Positions 20,324-29,672 of a DNA stretch of 64,000 bases are shown piece after piece (within the stretch, counting starts at the first letter, position 1; every line of letters starts with the position of its first letter). Below the pieces are notes generated by a model that had not been told where the DNA came from, ran no database searches, and saw nothing but the letters and a program-made list of their open reading frames with translations. A program made the translations under genes and the position numbers. The stretch spans positions 1 to 64,000 of the forward strand of contig NZ_OGTP01000005.1 of the NCBI RefSeq assembly GCF_900258035.1, read 5' to 3'. The stretch is from Caballeronia novacaledonica (lineage in GTDB: Bacteria; Pseudomonadota; Gammaproteobacteria; Burkholderiales; Burkholderiaceae).

Positions 20324-20665
20324 TCAGACGTCCAGCAGTTCCACTTCGAACACGAGCGTCGCGTTCGGCGGAATCACGCCGCCCGCGCCGCGCGCGCCGT
20401 AGCCGAGTTGCGGCGGAATCGTGAGACGGCGCACGCCGCCGACCTTCATGCCCTGCACGCCTTCGTCCCAGCCCTTGATGACCATGCCGCCGCCCAGCAC
20501 GAAGGCGAACGGGTCGTTGCGGTCCTTGCTCGAATCGAATTTCTGGCCGTCCGTGAGCCAGCCCGTGTAGTGCACGCTGACCGTCTTGCCCGCGACGGCT
20601 TCAGCGCCTTCGCCAACGGTGACGTCTTCGTATTTGAGACCGGAATCGGTCGTGACAATCGACAT
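20324..20665 (-). CDS. FKBP-type peptidyl-prolyl cis-trans isomerase
   Basis: 113 residues, a single FKBP domain with no signal peptide, so cytoplasmic. Hallmark active-site residues occur in [33 protein letters not shown] and [13 protein letters not shown]. It speeds proline isomerisation during folding; single-domain members of this type are also called Mip-like in Burkholderia. AGGGAG precedes the ATG. A 9-bp hairpin (20683-20707) lies in its leader. Confidence 0.95.
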   Translation of the reverse strand: MSIVTTDSGLKYEDVTVGEGAEAVAGKTVSVHYTGWLTDGQKFDSSKDRNDPFAFVLGGGMVIKGWDEGVQGMKVGGVRRLTIPPQLGYGARGAGGVIPPNATLVFEVELLDV

Positions 20666-20682
20666 GGTTGCTCCCTGGTTGC

Positions 20683-20707
20683 CCGGCCATCGACGATGGA
20701 TGGCCGG
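20683..20707 (-). other. Hairpin upstream of the FKBP gene
   Basis: CCGGCCATC (20683-20691) and GATGGCCGG (20699-20707) form a perfect 9-bp stem with a 7-base loop. There is no T-run on either strand. It lies between the end of the polymerase gene and the FKBP ribosome site, and may separate the two transcripts. Confidence 0.45.
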
Positions 20708-20761
20708 TGGTCGAAACCCTCATTGTAGAACGTCGCAGGGAGCGAAGTTGCGCTCGGGCGC

Positions 20762-22177
20762 TCAGAGATGACGCCCGCGCGGGCCGAAGCGCGAGCCGAT
20801 GCGCGGCCCGATCTCGGGCCTGACGTGCCGGCCGATCGCGGTGCCGATCGATGCGCCGTCCTGCGCGTCCCGCATCGCGGTTGCGGCGGCACGGTCGCCG
20901 ACATGCTGCCTCGCGAGCTTGAGCGCGCGCACGCGCACGTACGCCATCGCGACGAGCGTCCACGGCGCGAGATAGGCGAACTCGGGCACGGACACCATCA
21001 TCATGGTCCAGGTCGCGGCGCAGCACTGGCGCAGCGCCATGCCGCGCGGATCCCAGTCGAGCTTGAACGCCGGGAAAAGCATCAGCGCGCTGATGAAGAC
21101 CGTGCCGACGATGCCGGTATTGACGAGCAGCGTCGAGAACAAATCGGTCGAGCGGATATAGCCGAAGCCGATGCCGAAGATCTGATTGAGCGGCGACGCA
21201 TTGAACCACAGCCGCATCGATTCGACGAACAGCAGCATGCGGTCCGAGCCCGACTCGGTCTTCTGTTCGAGCTTGTCCGTCACCATCTGCTTGAAGAGAT
21301 CGGCGATGTAATCCTGCAGCAGATACGCGATCAGGCACAGCACGAAGAGGCCGATCAGCGCCTTGACCGGATTGATGCCGAGCTTGCGCACGCGGATGAG
21401 CGAATACACCGCATAGCCGATCAAGACCGTCGACGACGTGGTCATCAGAAGCGACAGGCCGATGATCCATACCGGCCAGCGCACGCGCGACGTCGCGTTG
21501 AAGTAGATCCAGAACGGGAAGATGGACATCGCGTACATCGACGGTTCGCCGGTGAGCGCCTTGAGGCGCTGGACCGGAAAGCCCTTGATGTCGATCTGCT
21601 GGAACGAACTGCCGTTCACGGTGCCGTCCGAGCGCACGATGCCTTTACCGAACTGATCGCCGAATGCGCGATTCGAGACGAAGTCGCCCGGCTGGCCCGT
21701 GACGATGTAATAGGCCACTTCGAACATGCCGTACAGCGCGAACAGCGTGACGGCGGCGAGAACCCATTGGTCCCACGTCGGCTTGTAGTAGTGGTACACA
21801 TAAGCCGCATAGAGCACGACCGCCGCCACGTAAATGGACTGCGTGAACATGCTCTTGCGCATGATGAACGTGAAGGGATCCTTGTCGTCGACGAGCACGA
21901 TCTTGCCGAAGTCGGGATCGAAGGGCGCCATCACGTCGGCGAGCTGCGACGTGCAGACCATCAGCAGCCACACGAGGATCGCCGCGCCCACGAAGTGCAT
22001 CCAGTGCTTGCGCGCGCGTCCGCCGAACAGCAGCACGAGCGGCACGGAGAGGAAGCACATCAGATAGCCGATCGTCGTGCCTTGAATCGATGGCATGACG
22101 AGAAACGACGTCACCGGCATCGCGAAGGCCCAGAGTCGGTAGTAGAGGTCGGTCAGCGCCGCTTTTTCTTTCATCAT
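20762..22177 (-). CDS. Wzy-like polysaccharide polymerase / O-antigen ligase-type membrane protein
   Basis: 471 residues with about 11 hydrophobic segments (residues 12-430) and a large periplasmic loop between, the layout of Wzy polymerases and WaaL-type proteins. It would link exopolysaccharide repeat units in the periplasm. Family assignment rests on topology and on the neighbouring wzc, wzx and glycosyltransferase genes rather than a sharp motif. The last 45 residues are cytoplasmic and hydrophilic, ending in a Gly/Ile/Arg/Pro-rich stretch. It starts 107 bases after wzc, with two hairpins in between. Confidence 0.75.
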   Translation of the reverse strand: MMKEKAALTDLYYRLWAFAMPVTSFLVMPSIQGTTIGYLMCFLSVPLVLLFGGRARKHWMHFVGAAILVWLLMVCTSQLADVMAPFDPDFGKIVLVDDKDPFTFIMRKSMFTQSIYVAAVVLYAAYVYHYYKPTWDQWVLAAVTLFALYGMFEVAYYIVTGQPGDFVSNRAFGDQFGKGIVRSDGTVNGSSFQQIDIKGFPVQRLKALTGEPSMYAMSIFPFWIYFNATSRVRWPVWIIGLSLLMTTSSTVLIGYAVYSLIRVRKLGINPVKALIGLFVLCLIAYLLQDYIADLFKQMVTDKLEQKTESGSDRMLLFVESMRLWFNASPLNQIFGIGFGYIRSTDLFSTLLVNTGIVGTVFISALMLFPAFKLDWDPRGMALRQCCAATWTMMMVSVPEFAYLAPWTLVAMAYVRVRALKLARQHVGDRAAATAMRDAQDGASIGTAIGRHVRPEIGPRIGSRFGPRGRHL

Positions 22178-22234
22178 CGAAGGTTGGATGGGCCCGCGTC
22201 AAAGCGGGCTTTCTGTCGCCAATGCAAACATAAA

Positions 22235-22259
22235 GCGCCGCGTGACAGGCACGCGGCGC
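22235..22259 (-). terminator. Hairpin between wzc and the polymerase gene
   Basis: GCGCCGCG and CGCGGCGC (22235-22242 and 22252-22259) form an 8-bp stem with a 9-base loop. On the minus strand it is followed by TTTATG, a weak terminator. A second stem GCCCGC/GCGGGC lies at 22192-22209. Together they may lower expression of the polymerase gene relative to wzc. Confidence 0.5.
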
Positions 22260-22283
22260 GATGCCTTCAACGTGCGCAAGCTG

Positions 22284-24635
22284 TCATTGCGCCGACTTGA
22301 ACGCGCTCGTATACGCCGCCGCATAACCATAGCTGCGGCGATTGCTCGGACGTCGCGGAATCGCATTGAAGACCGAGCCGACGAGCCTGCCGCCCGAACG
22401 CTGCACCTTCTTCACGGTTTCCTCGATCTCTTCCTCGCTCTGGATGCCCGAGCGCAGCACGAGCACGGTGGAACCCGCATCGCTCGCGACAATTGCCGCG
22501 TCGGTCACGACGAGGAACGGCGGCGTGTCGAGGATCACGAGGTCGAACTGATCGCTCATGCGCGCAAGCATGTTGCGAAAGCCGGGCATCATCAGGAGTT
22601 CGGAAGGATTCTCCGGATAGCCGCCGCACGACATGAACGACAATCCCGGCACGCCGACATAGCGGATCGCGTCGCCGAGCGCCAGCTCGCCCTTGAGCAC
22701 TTCGGAGAGACCGCCCGGATTCGACTGCTTGAAGAACGAAGCGATGTGACCGCGCCGCATGTCGCCGTCGATCAGCAGCACGCGCAGCCCGATTTCCGCG
22801 AGCAGCACCGACAGATTCGCCGCGACGAAACTCTTGCCCGCCGACGGAATCGGGCCCGTCAGCATCACGATGTTGTTCGGCGCATTGGCGAGGTCGCGAT
22901 ACAACTCGGTGCGCACCGCGCGCAGCGCCTCGATCGCCGGATCGTGCGGGTAGCGCGTGGCGAGCACGCGGGCATCGCGATCCGTATCGGCGACGTGCGG
23001 CATCGCGAACGCGTCGTGCTCAGGCCGATGAATGTGCGCCAGCGCCTTCGGTGCGTCATCGTTTCGCGCGCCGGAGAAGCTAAGCGGCGCATGCGCGACC
23101 GGCGATACGGCGATCTCGTGATCGAGCATGGCCTGCTGACGGCTGTACAGCACTTCGCCCAGCACGGGCACCGAGAGACGGCGCTCGACGAACATCGGAT
23201 CGGTCACGCCGATCATCGCGTGACGGCGCAAGAAGATGAAGAACGTGCCGATGAAGAAGCCAAGACCCGTGCCCGCGACGATCACGAGCAGCTTGTTCGG
23301 CTTCACCGGACGATACGGACGCAGCGCGTTATCGACGATATGCGCGCCGCCGCTCGTGCTCGCGCGCCGCACGGAAAGCTCTTGCGCCTTGTTCACCATG
23401 CCCATGTAAATGGTTTCGGCCACGCGCGCATCGCGCGTCAGGGTCGCGTTCTGGCGCTCGGACGCGGGCATGCTGTCGAAGCGCTGCTGAATCTGCTTGT
23501 TCGATGCCTCGAGTTCCGCGATCTGCTGATCGAGATTGCTCACTTGCGGGCTGCTGGGCTGGAAGCGCTGCAAGGCCTGCGTGCGCTGCAGTTTCAGCGT
23601 CGCCAGTTGTTGCATCGACACGATGCTGCCTTGCAGATACGCCTGCGCCTCGTTGAGCGGCTGCACCGACTGCGATTTCGAACGGAACGTGCTCAGATTG
23701 CCTTCGGCGCGGCGCAGATCGCTTTCGAGGCGCGGCAATTCTCCGCGGATGAATTCGAGCGTCTTCGTGTCGTTCGCCTGGCGAGCCTGAACGGCGGCCG
23801 TCAGATAGGCCTGGCCGAGCGCGTTCGCGACATCGGCGGTCAGGGCGGGATCGTCGGCGTTGAAGGTGATCTGCACGACGCCCGTGTCTTTCGCGGACTC
23901 GGCCACTTTCATCGACTTCTTCATGAGCGCGATGGCGTCGAGCGTATTGAGGCGCGTCACGTCGAAGTGCACGCCCGGGCGGCCGAGCGCGCTGTCGACG
24001 AGAATCGACACGCCATTCGCCGACGCCGGACGGCCGATCGTGCCACGCAGAAGCATCGCGCCGTCGGGGTCGCGCAGTTCGTACCGGTTGTTGTCGAGCA
24101 GCACGAGATCGAGCTTCTGGTCTTCGAGCGCGGGCGGCACGTCGAGGCGGCCGATCTGCAGCGACTCGCCGCCCCAGCCATACGCATCGAGGCCGAACCA
24201 CGCGGGAGAAAGATGTCCTTTCTTCGCGAACATATCCGCGATCTGGCCCAGCACAGGGAACGTGCTCGGCTTGACCTTGACGTCGAAGCGGAACTGCTTC
24301 ACGACGGGTTCGAGCACCGAGCGGCTCTGCATCACGGATATTTCCGCAGGCGCGAGCTGATTGACCGTCGGTTGCGCCTGCTGCATCTGCATCTGGTTTT
24401 GCGGCGCGATGCCGAGCGCGTTCGGATCGGGCGGATCCACGCGCACGACGACGTCCGAGGAGTAGATGGGCCTGGCAAGGAACGCGTAGGCGGTCGCGAG
24501 CGCGGCCGTGATCCCGATGAACAGGACGAGCATGCCAAGGTGATCGCGCAGCAGCCTGAGCATGTCGCTCGCGGTGAATTCACCGTCGTCCTTGCCGGGG
24601 CGCGAAGATCCGGAGTTCACATAGAGGGTGTTCAA
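22284..24635 (-). CDS. wzc: Wzc-type polysaccharide co-polymerase and tyrosine autokinase
   Basis: 783 residues from a TTG at 24635, chosen because GAGGA lies eight bases before it; a TTG at 24650 would add five residues. An N-terminal Wzz-like domain sits between two membrane segments (about 33-53 and 448-469), with a long periplasmic coiled coil. The C-terminal bacterial tyrosine kinase has Walker A GPIPSAGKS (594-602), Walker A' LLIDGDMRRG (about 620-629) and a Walker B LVILDTPP. The tail holds three tyrosines for autophosphorylation (SYGYAAAYTS). It controls chain length and export of exopolysaccharide. No cognate tyrosine phosphatase or Wza exporter is nearby. Confidence 0.92.
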   Translation of the reverse strand: MNTLYVNSGSSRPGKDDGEFTASDMLRLLRDHLGMLVLFIGITAALATAYAFLARPIYSSDVVVRVDPPDPNALGIAPQNQMQMQQAQPTVNQLAPAEISVMQSRSVLEPVVKQFRFDVKVKPSTFPVLGQIADMFAKKGHLSPAWFGLDAYGWGGESLQIGRLDVPPALEDQKLDLVLLDNNRYELRDPDGAMLLRGTIGRPASANGVSILVDSALGRPGVHFDVTRLNTLDAIALMKKSMKVAESAKDTGVVQITFNADDPALTADVANALGQAYLTAAVQARQANDTKTLEFIRGELPRLESDLRRAEGNLSTFRSKSQSVQPLNEAQAYLQGSIVSMQQLATLKLQRTQALQRFQPSSPQVSNLDQQIAELEASNKQIQQRFDSMPASERQNATLTRDARVAETIYMGMVNKAQELSVRRASTSGGAHIVDNALRPYRPVKPNKLLVIVAGTGLGFFIGTFFIFLRRHAMIGVTDPMFVERRLSVPVLGEVLYSRQQAMLDHEIAVSPVAHAPLSFSGARNDDAPKALAHIHRPEHDAFAMPHVADTDRDARVLATRYPHDPAIEALRAVRTELYRDLANAPNNIVMLTGPIPSAGKSFVAANLSVLLAEIGLRVLLIDGDMRRGHIASFFKQSNPGGLSEVLKGELALGDAIRYVGVPGLSFMSCGGYPENPSELLMMPGFRNMLARMSDQFDLVILDTPPFLVVTDAAIVASDAGSTVLVLRSGIQSEEEIEETVKKVQRSGGRLVGSVFNAIPRRPSNRRSYGYAAAYTSAFKSAQ

Positions 24636-25142
24636 AAGCGCTGTCCTCAATTCAATAAGTTGACCGTTAAATCCCGGATGGGGAAAAAACAGCGAGTCCG
24701 CGCGGCCTATTCGCGGTGCGACTTACGTGTTCTTGATCCGGCGCATGGCCGTTGGAACTTCCAGACTCAAGACGCGAGAGGCTCTGAAAAGCGGGCGAAG
24801 CATAAGTGCTTCGCGCGTGCCGCTTCGAGATCGCATGACGAAGCACGTCGGCTCATCGGATTGCGACATGTGCCTGAAGCACACTCCGTGCCTCGACATC
24901 GCGCATCGAAATTCGGCGGATGAAACTCGCGAATGCCGCTGCGAATCGCTCTCGACCAAACGATTTGATAAGTCTGAAAATAGAGCGTCGGACCCATCTT
25001 CCGGACGCCAACTGCACGCGTCTGTTATGTACCGAACGTTCGGAGGTTGTCAGAGCGGGTACGTCACTTGCGCACGCACGCTTTCGCGCGATAATCACCG
25101 GTTTTGCCCGCACTTCATTTGTATCATCAAAGTGTGAACATC
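24636..25142. other. 507-base gap between the glycosidase and wzc genes
   Basis: No convincing gene. It holds a perfect hairpin GCGAAGCA-TAAG-TGCTTCGC (24795-24814) and a perfect 12-bp palindrome CCGAACGTTCGG (25032-25043). Base composition is AT-richer than the genes around it. The position suggests a regulatory region for wzc and the polymerase gene, separate from the glycosyltransferase transcript. I could not identify a promoter with both boxes. Confidence 0.5.
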
Positions 25143-26219
25143 TCACGGCATCGGGTTGACCTTGATGAAATCGCGCACGGTATCGAAACGTGCCTTGCGC
25201 GTCTTCCCGTCATCGTGAATCACGCCGTAGTTGCCATCGCCGCCGTAGCGCTGGTCGTCATAGAGCTCGTATAAGGTCACGTTCTGAATGTCGTAAGTCT
25301 TCGCGAGCGACACGAATCCTTGCAACGCATCCTTGCCGACGAGATAGCCAGCCGGGTCCGCGTGCGTCGGCCGCACGCCGTATTCGGTGATCCATATCGG
25401 TTTGCCGTAGCTGTCGCGCAGGCGCTCCAGCACGTTGACTTTCTTGTCGCCGGCCGCCGTGATCGAACCCATGTTCGAATACCAGTGCCACGCGGTGATG
25501 TCCCAGTGCGGAACCGGATGACCGCGCGTGCCGTCGGGCTGCGTGCCTGCGTAGAGCATATCGGTGAAGCCGTAATGCAGCCAGCTAAACGATGTCAGCA
25601 GGATTTTCGCGTCCGGGTTCGTTTCACGTATGCCCTTGATCAAGCCGAGGATCGAGCCGCGCGCTTTCATGAACATCGCGTTGTCGTAGTCCTGCGGATG
25701 CTCGCCGCTGCGGTCCGAGCCGCGTATCGTCCAGTTGTCGTATTCGTTGCCGACCTGATAGTACGTAACGAGCCCCTTGAGAACGCGGCCCGCCGTCTTG
25801 CCGAGCGCATAGCCGCGCTCGAAGGTCTCCTGCTCGTTCGCGCGCTTTTCCGGCTCGAAGGGCGTGACGAGCGCGAGCACGCCGACGCATTGCTTCGCCG
25901 CCGCGCGCGCGAAATCCGCGACCATGTGGGCGCTTTGCTCGCTCGATACGTCCTGCGCATACATCGTGACGCCGAGATCGCGCAGTTGTGAAATCTGCAA
26001 GTCGTAGTCGCTCATGCCATACGCGCCATGATGCTCGAGATGCCCCGCGATGCCATAGAACACGCCTTTCGAGCCATCGCCGCAGGCGATTTTCGGTGAA
26101 GCGGCGCTCGCCGATTGCCTGCTCTGGTGCGAATCGGACGTGCCGCTGCGCGCATAGATCAGCACGGATGCGCAGCAAAGCGCACCGAAGAGGGATACGG
26201 CAGCCAACAGATTTCGCAT
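25143..26219 (-). CDS. Exported glycoside hydrolase, clan GH-A-like TIM barrel
   Basis: 358 residues from the ATG at 26219. A hydrophobic N-terminus (RNLLAAVSLFGALCCASVLI) is a signal peptide or anchor. The rest reads as a TIM barrel with the clan GH-A pair of acids: NE at 158-159 in YYQVGNEYDNW (acid/base) and E279 in WITEYGVRP (nucleophile). The family (GH39-, GH5- or GH1-like) cannot be fixed by eye. Inside an exopolysaccharide cluster it probably trims or cleaves the polymer in the periplasm. It starts 13 bases after the upstream glycosyltransferase, so it is part of that operon. Confidence 0.8.
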   Translation of the reverse strand: MRNLLAAVSLFGALCCASVLIYARSGTSDSHQSRQSASAASPKIACGDGSKGVFYGIAGHLEHHGAYGMSDYDLQISQLRDLGVTMYAQDVSSEQSAHMVADFARAAAKQCVGVLALVTPFEPEKRANEQETFERGYALGKTAGRVLKGLVTYYQVGNEYDNWTIRGSDRSGEHPQDYDNAMFMKARGSILGLIKGIRETNPDAKILLTSFSWLHYGFTDMLYAGTQPDGTRGHPVPHWDITAWHWYSNMGSITAAGDKKVNVLERLRDSYGKPIWITEYGVRPTHADPAGYLVGKDALQGFVSLAKTYDIQNVTLYELYDDQRYGGDGNYGVIHDDGKTRKARFDTVRDFIKVNPMP

Positions 26220-26232
26220 CGTTGTTCGGCCC

Positions 26233-27369
26233 TCAGACCTCATGCAGCAAGACGTTTTTCGCTTGCTCGTCGAATGCTTCGCGCGAGAAGCGACGCCTGA
26301 ATTCGCGCGCGAGCGGGGCGAGCGGAAGATCGCGCGACGCGAAGATGCGCTCGACGAATGCATCGTGATCGTGCGCGGGGAACAGCAACGCGTCGGGCAG
26401 ATACGCATCGAGTCCCGACACGCGCGACGTCACGATCGGCCGTTGCGCGAGCACCGCTTCGATCATCACGAGCGGCACGCCTTCATACGCGGATGGCAGC
26501 ACGAGCGCATCGCTCGCGACGATCCACGGCAGCACGTCTTTCTGCGGCCCGACCATGCGCACGCACGCGGACAGCGCCGGGCTCGCGTCGATCGTCGCTT
26601 GCAGGCGCGCCGCGTCCGGTCCTTCGCCGACGATCAGCACGAGCGTACGTGCGAAGGCATCGGCGTGACGTTCGATCGCCTCCATCAGAAAGCCCTGCCG
26701 CTTCTGCCGGAAGTTGAGCCGGCCGATATGCGCGATGATCGTCGTGCCGTCGACGGGCAGGCCGAGCGCGGCGCGCGCCGCCTGTTTCGTGAGTGTCGAG
26801 CGGCTGAAGCGATCGTCGACATAGTTCTCGAGAATCGTTGCGCGCGCATGGGGCGCGAGCGCCTTCAGCTTGCCGCGCAGATGATCGTTCAACGTGACGT
26901 ATTCATGCGGCGCGCGATAGAGCGCGCGTTTGACGAGCCATTTGATCTTGCCGGGACCGCCCGTGTTCGCAGGCGCTTCATCGACGAGCGGCAGATAGCT
27001 CACCGCCGTCGTGCGCGCCCGGCGCGCGGCGAAGAGTCCGGCAAGACCGGACGCGATCGTGCCTTGCGCGATAAGCAGCTTGTTCAGCCGCAGCGCGCGC
27101 AATTTCGTGGTTGTCGCGCGGACCGTGCGCCACAGGGCGAAGACGTTGCCGCGTATCGATTCGGCCGTATGCGCAAGCCCGACCGTCTTCACTTTCGGAT
27201 GAGCGTGCGCCAGATCGCAGACATAGCGATACAGCGGCTCGTTCGCAATCGGCACGAGGATATGCAACGTATTCACCTGCGTGCTCGCAATGAGCGCGAG
27301 CATGAACCGCTTGAGCATCTTCTCGTGGCCGCCGTTGATGCCTGAGTCACAGTAAATCCCCACCTTCAC
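26233..27369 (-). CDS. Glycosyltransferase, family 4-like
   Basis: 378 residues, GT-B fold. The nucleotide-sugar site is in the C-terminal half: IAHIGRLNFRQKRQGFLMEA, then VLIVGEGPDAARL and the E-x7-E motif in SAYEGVPLVMIEAVLAQ. It would add one sugar to a lipid-linked repeat unit on the cytoplasmic face of the inner membrane. Donor and acceptor are unknown. It lies 47 bases downstream of another glycosyltransferase and 13 before the glycosidase. Confidence 0.88.
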   Translation of the reverse strand: MKVGIYCDSGINGGHEKMLKRFMLALIASTQVNTLHILVPIANEPLYRYVCDLAHAHPKVKTVGLAHTAESIRGNVFALWRTVRATTTKLRALRLNKLLIAQGTIASGLAGLFAARRARTTAVSYLPLVDEAPANTGGPGKIKWLVKRALYRAPHEYVTLNDHLRGKLKALAPHARATILENYVDDRFSRSTLTKQAARAALGLPVDGTTIIAHIGRLNFRQKRQGFLMEAIERHADAFARTLVLIVGEGPDAARLQATIDASPALSACVRMVGPQKDVLPWIVASDALVLPSAYEGVPLVMIEAVLAQRPIVTSRVSGLDAYLPDALLFPAHDHDAFVERIFASRDLPLAPLAREFRRRFSREAFDEQAKNVLLHEV

Positions 27370-27416
27370 CCGCTTTCCCCCTTTGAACGTCCCGGTGTTT
27401 CAGATACAGCTTGCCA

Positions 27417-28496
27417 TCACGCCTTGTCGATGAACTGCATCAGCAGGCGCGCGCTTTCCGTCCAGCGGAAGCGTTCGGCGTGCGCGAGGCCGCGGCGTTT
27501 CAGGTCTTCGCTCAATTCCGGCGAAGCGAGCAGCTCGCGCAATTTAGTCGAAATATCTTCGACGGAGTACGGATCGCAATAGATCGAAGCATCGCCGCAG
27601 GTTTCCGGCAATGCGCCCGCGCGGCCCACGAGCGTCGGGCAGCCGTTGCGCATCGCTTCCAGCGGCGGAATGCCGAAGCCCTCGTAAATCGACGGATAAA
27701 GGAAGCAGGCGGCGCGCTGATAGAGCGCTCGCAGCTTTTCATCGCTGACATAGCCAGCCTGCTTGATATTCGGCGCGCTCGACAGATCGTGCGCCTTGCC
27801 GAAGATCGCGGCATTCTTCATTCCCACGATCACGAGATCGATGGAAGGATCGTCCAGACGCATGAACGCTTCGACGAGACGCTTGAAGTTCTTCGTCGGA
27901 TTCATGCTGCTCACGGCGAGCACGTAGCGGCGGTTGGTGAGCTTCAGTTCATCGATCACGGATGCATCGGGCATGATGTGATCGAGATGATCGGCGGCAA
28001 GCGGCACCACGCCGATACGCTCCGCCGGCACGCCGACATGATGCGCGAGCCGGTCGCGCGAGAACTGCGAATTGGTCAGCACGCAACTCGACGTGCGCGC
28101 GAGAATCCAGAACATCACGTGATACCAGGTGCGAAACTTCCACGAGAAGTGCGCGGGCGTATCGAACACCGCGGCATCGTGCATATAGATGATCTGATTC
28201 GCGCGAAAGATGCTGCCCGAGTTCGAGAGATTGACGATACGCGAGCGCCCGGCGAAGAGCGGCAGCACGATCTGCTCCCAGAAGACGCCCTTGCCGAAGC
28301 CGAGCTTCACGGTCTCGACGCCTTGCACGGGATCGAGTCCGTTTTGCGGCGGAACCGCGAGCGTCACGTGAGAACCTTGCGGCAATTGCACGAGCGCGGC
28401 GACGAGTTCGCGCGCCACGCGCTGCACGCCGGTGGTCTTCTGGCTCGTGAAGCGGCCGTTATAGACGAGCTTGTTGCTGGCGATGGATGTGTCCAT
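27417..28496 (-). CDS. Glycosyltransferase, family 4-like
   Basis: 359 residues with a GT-B fold. The C-terminal domain has YVLAVSSMNPTKNFKRLVEA, LVIVGMKN and the E-x7-E motif in YPSIYEGFGIPPLEAMRNG, close to mannosyl- and rhamnosyltransferases of the GT4 family. Its substrate cannot be inferred. It starts 12 bases after the preceding glycosyltransferase gene, indicating a shared transcript. Confidence 0.9.
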   Translation of the reverse strand: MDTSIASNKLVYNGRFTSQKTTGVQRVARELVAALVQLPQGSHVTLAVPPQNGLDPVQGVETVKLGFGKGVFWEQIVLPLFAGRSRIVNLSNSGSIFRANQIIYMHDAAVFDTPAHFSWKFRTWYHVMFWILARTSSCVLTNSQFSRDRLAHHVGVPAERIGVVPLAADHLDHIMPDASVIDELKLTNRRYVLAVSSMNPTKNFKRLVEAFMRLDDPSIDLVIVGMKNAAIFGKAHDLSSAPNIKQAGYVSDEKLRALYQRAACFLYPSIYEGFGIPPLEAMRNGCPTLVGRAGALPETCGDASIYCDPYSVEDISTKLRELLASPELSEDLKRRGLAHAERFRWTESARLLMQFIDKA

Positions 28497-28508
28497 ATTC
28501 TCGGGTCG

Positions 28509-29672
28509 TCAGAACTGTGAGTCGGAGCTGGTTTCATAGGCGATTTCGTCGGCTTTGGCGTTGGCGTCGAGCGGCGCACGCGCCTGCCTGACGGCGTCGA
28601 GCTCGTACATCGAAAGCCATTGACGGAAAATCGCGTCCATCGAAAAGCGCTTGCTTGCGGAGGCTCTCGCCTCGGCGCCCATGCGCGTGCGCAGTGTCGG
28701 GTCGTCGCGCAACAACGCGAGATACTTCGCCATCTCGTCCACGCTCGATGCGACGAAGCCCGTCACGCCGTGCTGAACGACATCGCGGTTGCCGACCACG
28801 TCGGTCACCACGGCGGGAATGCCCGCGACCTGCGCCTCGATGAGTGCGACAGGCATGCCTTCCCACCGGGACGTCTGCACGTAGATATCGAGCCCGGACG
28901 TGAGTTCGAGCGCGCGATCGCGCGTCACCCAGCCGCTGCACGATACGGCGCCGTTCGGTGTTCCCGCAGGCAACTCGCTTACATTGCCGCCGATCCACAG
29001 GAAGCGGACGGACGCATCGTGCAACTCGGTTGCGAGCTTCACGAAGGCTTCATGATTCTTCTGGAACATCGCGCGGCCGCTCATGCCGACGACGATATCG
29101 CTGGCGCTTCTATCGATGCGCGGCGGAATCTCCGGCACGTTCACGCCGTTCTCGATCATCCGCGCGCGGCGCGCATGCATCTTCGTCTCGATCTCGGAAA
29201 GCTCGCTATCCGAACACGCGACGATGGTGCCGCCCAGCCGCGCAGCGATACGCTCGAAGCTCAGATAAGCGAATTGCTTGACGGGCGAAACATCACGGCG
29301 AAGGAAGGCGAGGCCGTGCGGCGAATAGAACACGCGTGCGCGCGGCGCCGCGATGCGCGCGGCGGCGCGTCCCAGCACGCCCGCCTTCGACGAATGCAGA
29401 TGAATGACGGACGGATCGCATTCCTTCAGCTTGCGGACCAGGTTCCGCAGACTGCTCAGATCGTTTTTCACGCTCACTTCGCGGAACATGCTGACGTAAG
29501 TTAGCTTTACCGCAGGATGAAAGAGCTTCGCGAAGTTATTCGGTGTTTCCTGCCGGATGGAATGAAGGATCGTTACGCCGACGCCGGCCGCCGCCGCGCG
29601 GTTCGATAGCTGGGTCAGCATGGACAGCACACCGCCGCCGAAGGCTTCGGTGATATGGACGATCTCTTTCAT
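28509..29672 (-). CDS. Glycosyltransferase, family 4 (EpsD/Cps-like)
   Basis: 387 residues from the ATG at 29672, which has GAAGAG six bases upstream and begins the homology (MKEIVHITEAFGGGVLSML); two earlier in-frame ATGs at 29693 and 29717 are possible. The N-terminal motif EAFGGGVLSML and C-terminal WEGMPVALIEAQVAGIPAVVT are typical of GT4 enzymes that act early in surface polysaccharide synthesis. The distal tail is hydrophilic. It is the first of three adjacent glycosyltransferases and follows a gene-poor 974-base stretch. Confidence 0.9.
   Translation of the reverse strand: MKEIVHITEAFGGGVLSMLTQLSNRAAAAGVGVTILHSIRQETPNNFAKLFHPAVKLTYVSMFREVSVKNDLSSLRNLVRKLKECDPSVIHLHSSKAGVLGRAAARIAAPRARVFYSPHGLAFLRRDVSPVKQFAYLSFERIAARLGGTIVACSDSELSEIETKMHARRARMIENGVNVPEIPPRIDRSASDIVVGMSGRAMFQKNHEAFVKLATELHDASVRFLWIGGNVSELPAGTPNGAVSCSGWVTRDRALELTSGLDIYVQTSRWEGMPVALIEAQVAGIPAVVTDVVGNRDVVQHGVTGFVASSVDEMAKYLALLRDDPTLRTRMGAEARASASKRFSMDAIFRQWLSMYELDAVRQARAPLDANAKADEIAYETSSDSQF

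Noticed and set aside
22188-24923. Open frame of 911 codons antisense to wzc
   Set aside because: It is the mirror of a strongly supported gene and gives an Arg/Ala/His-rich product with no domain, a common by-product of high GC.
24727-25137. 136-codon frame in the wzc upstream gap
   Set aside because: No ribosome site, Arg/Ser-rich composition and no domain; the region looks regulatory.
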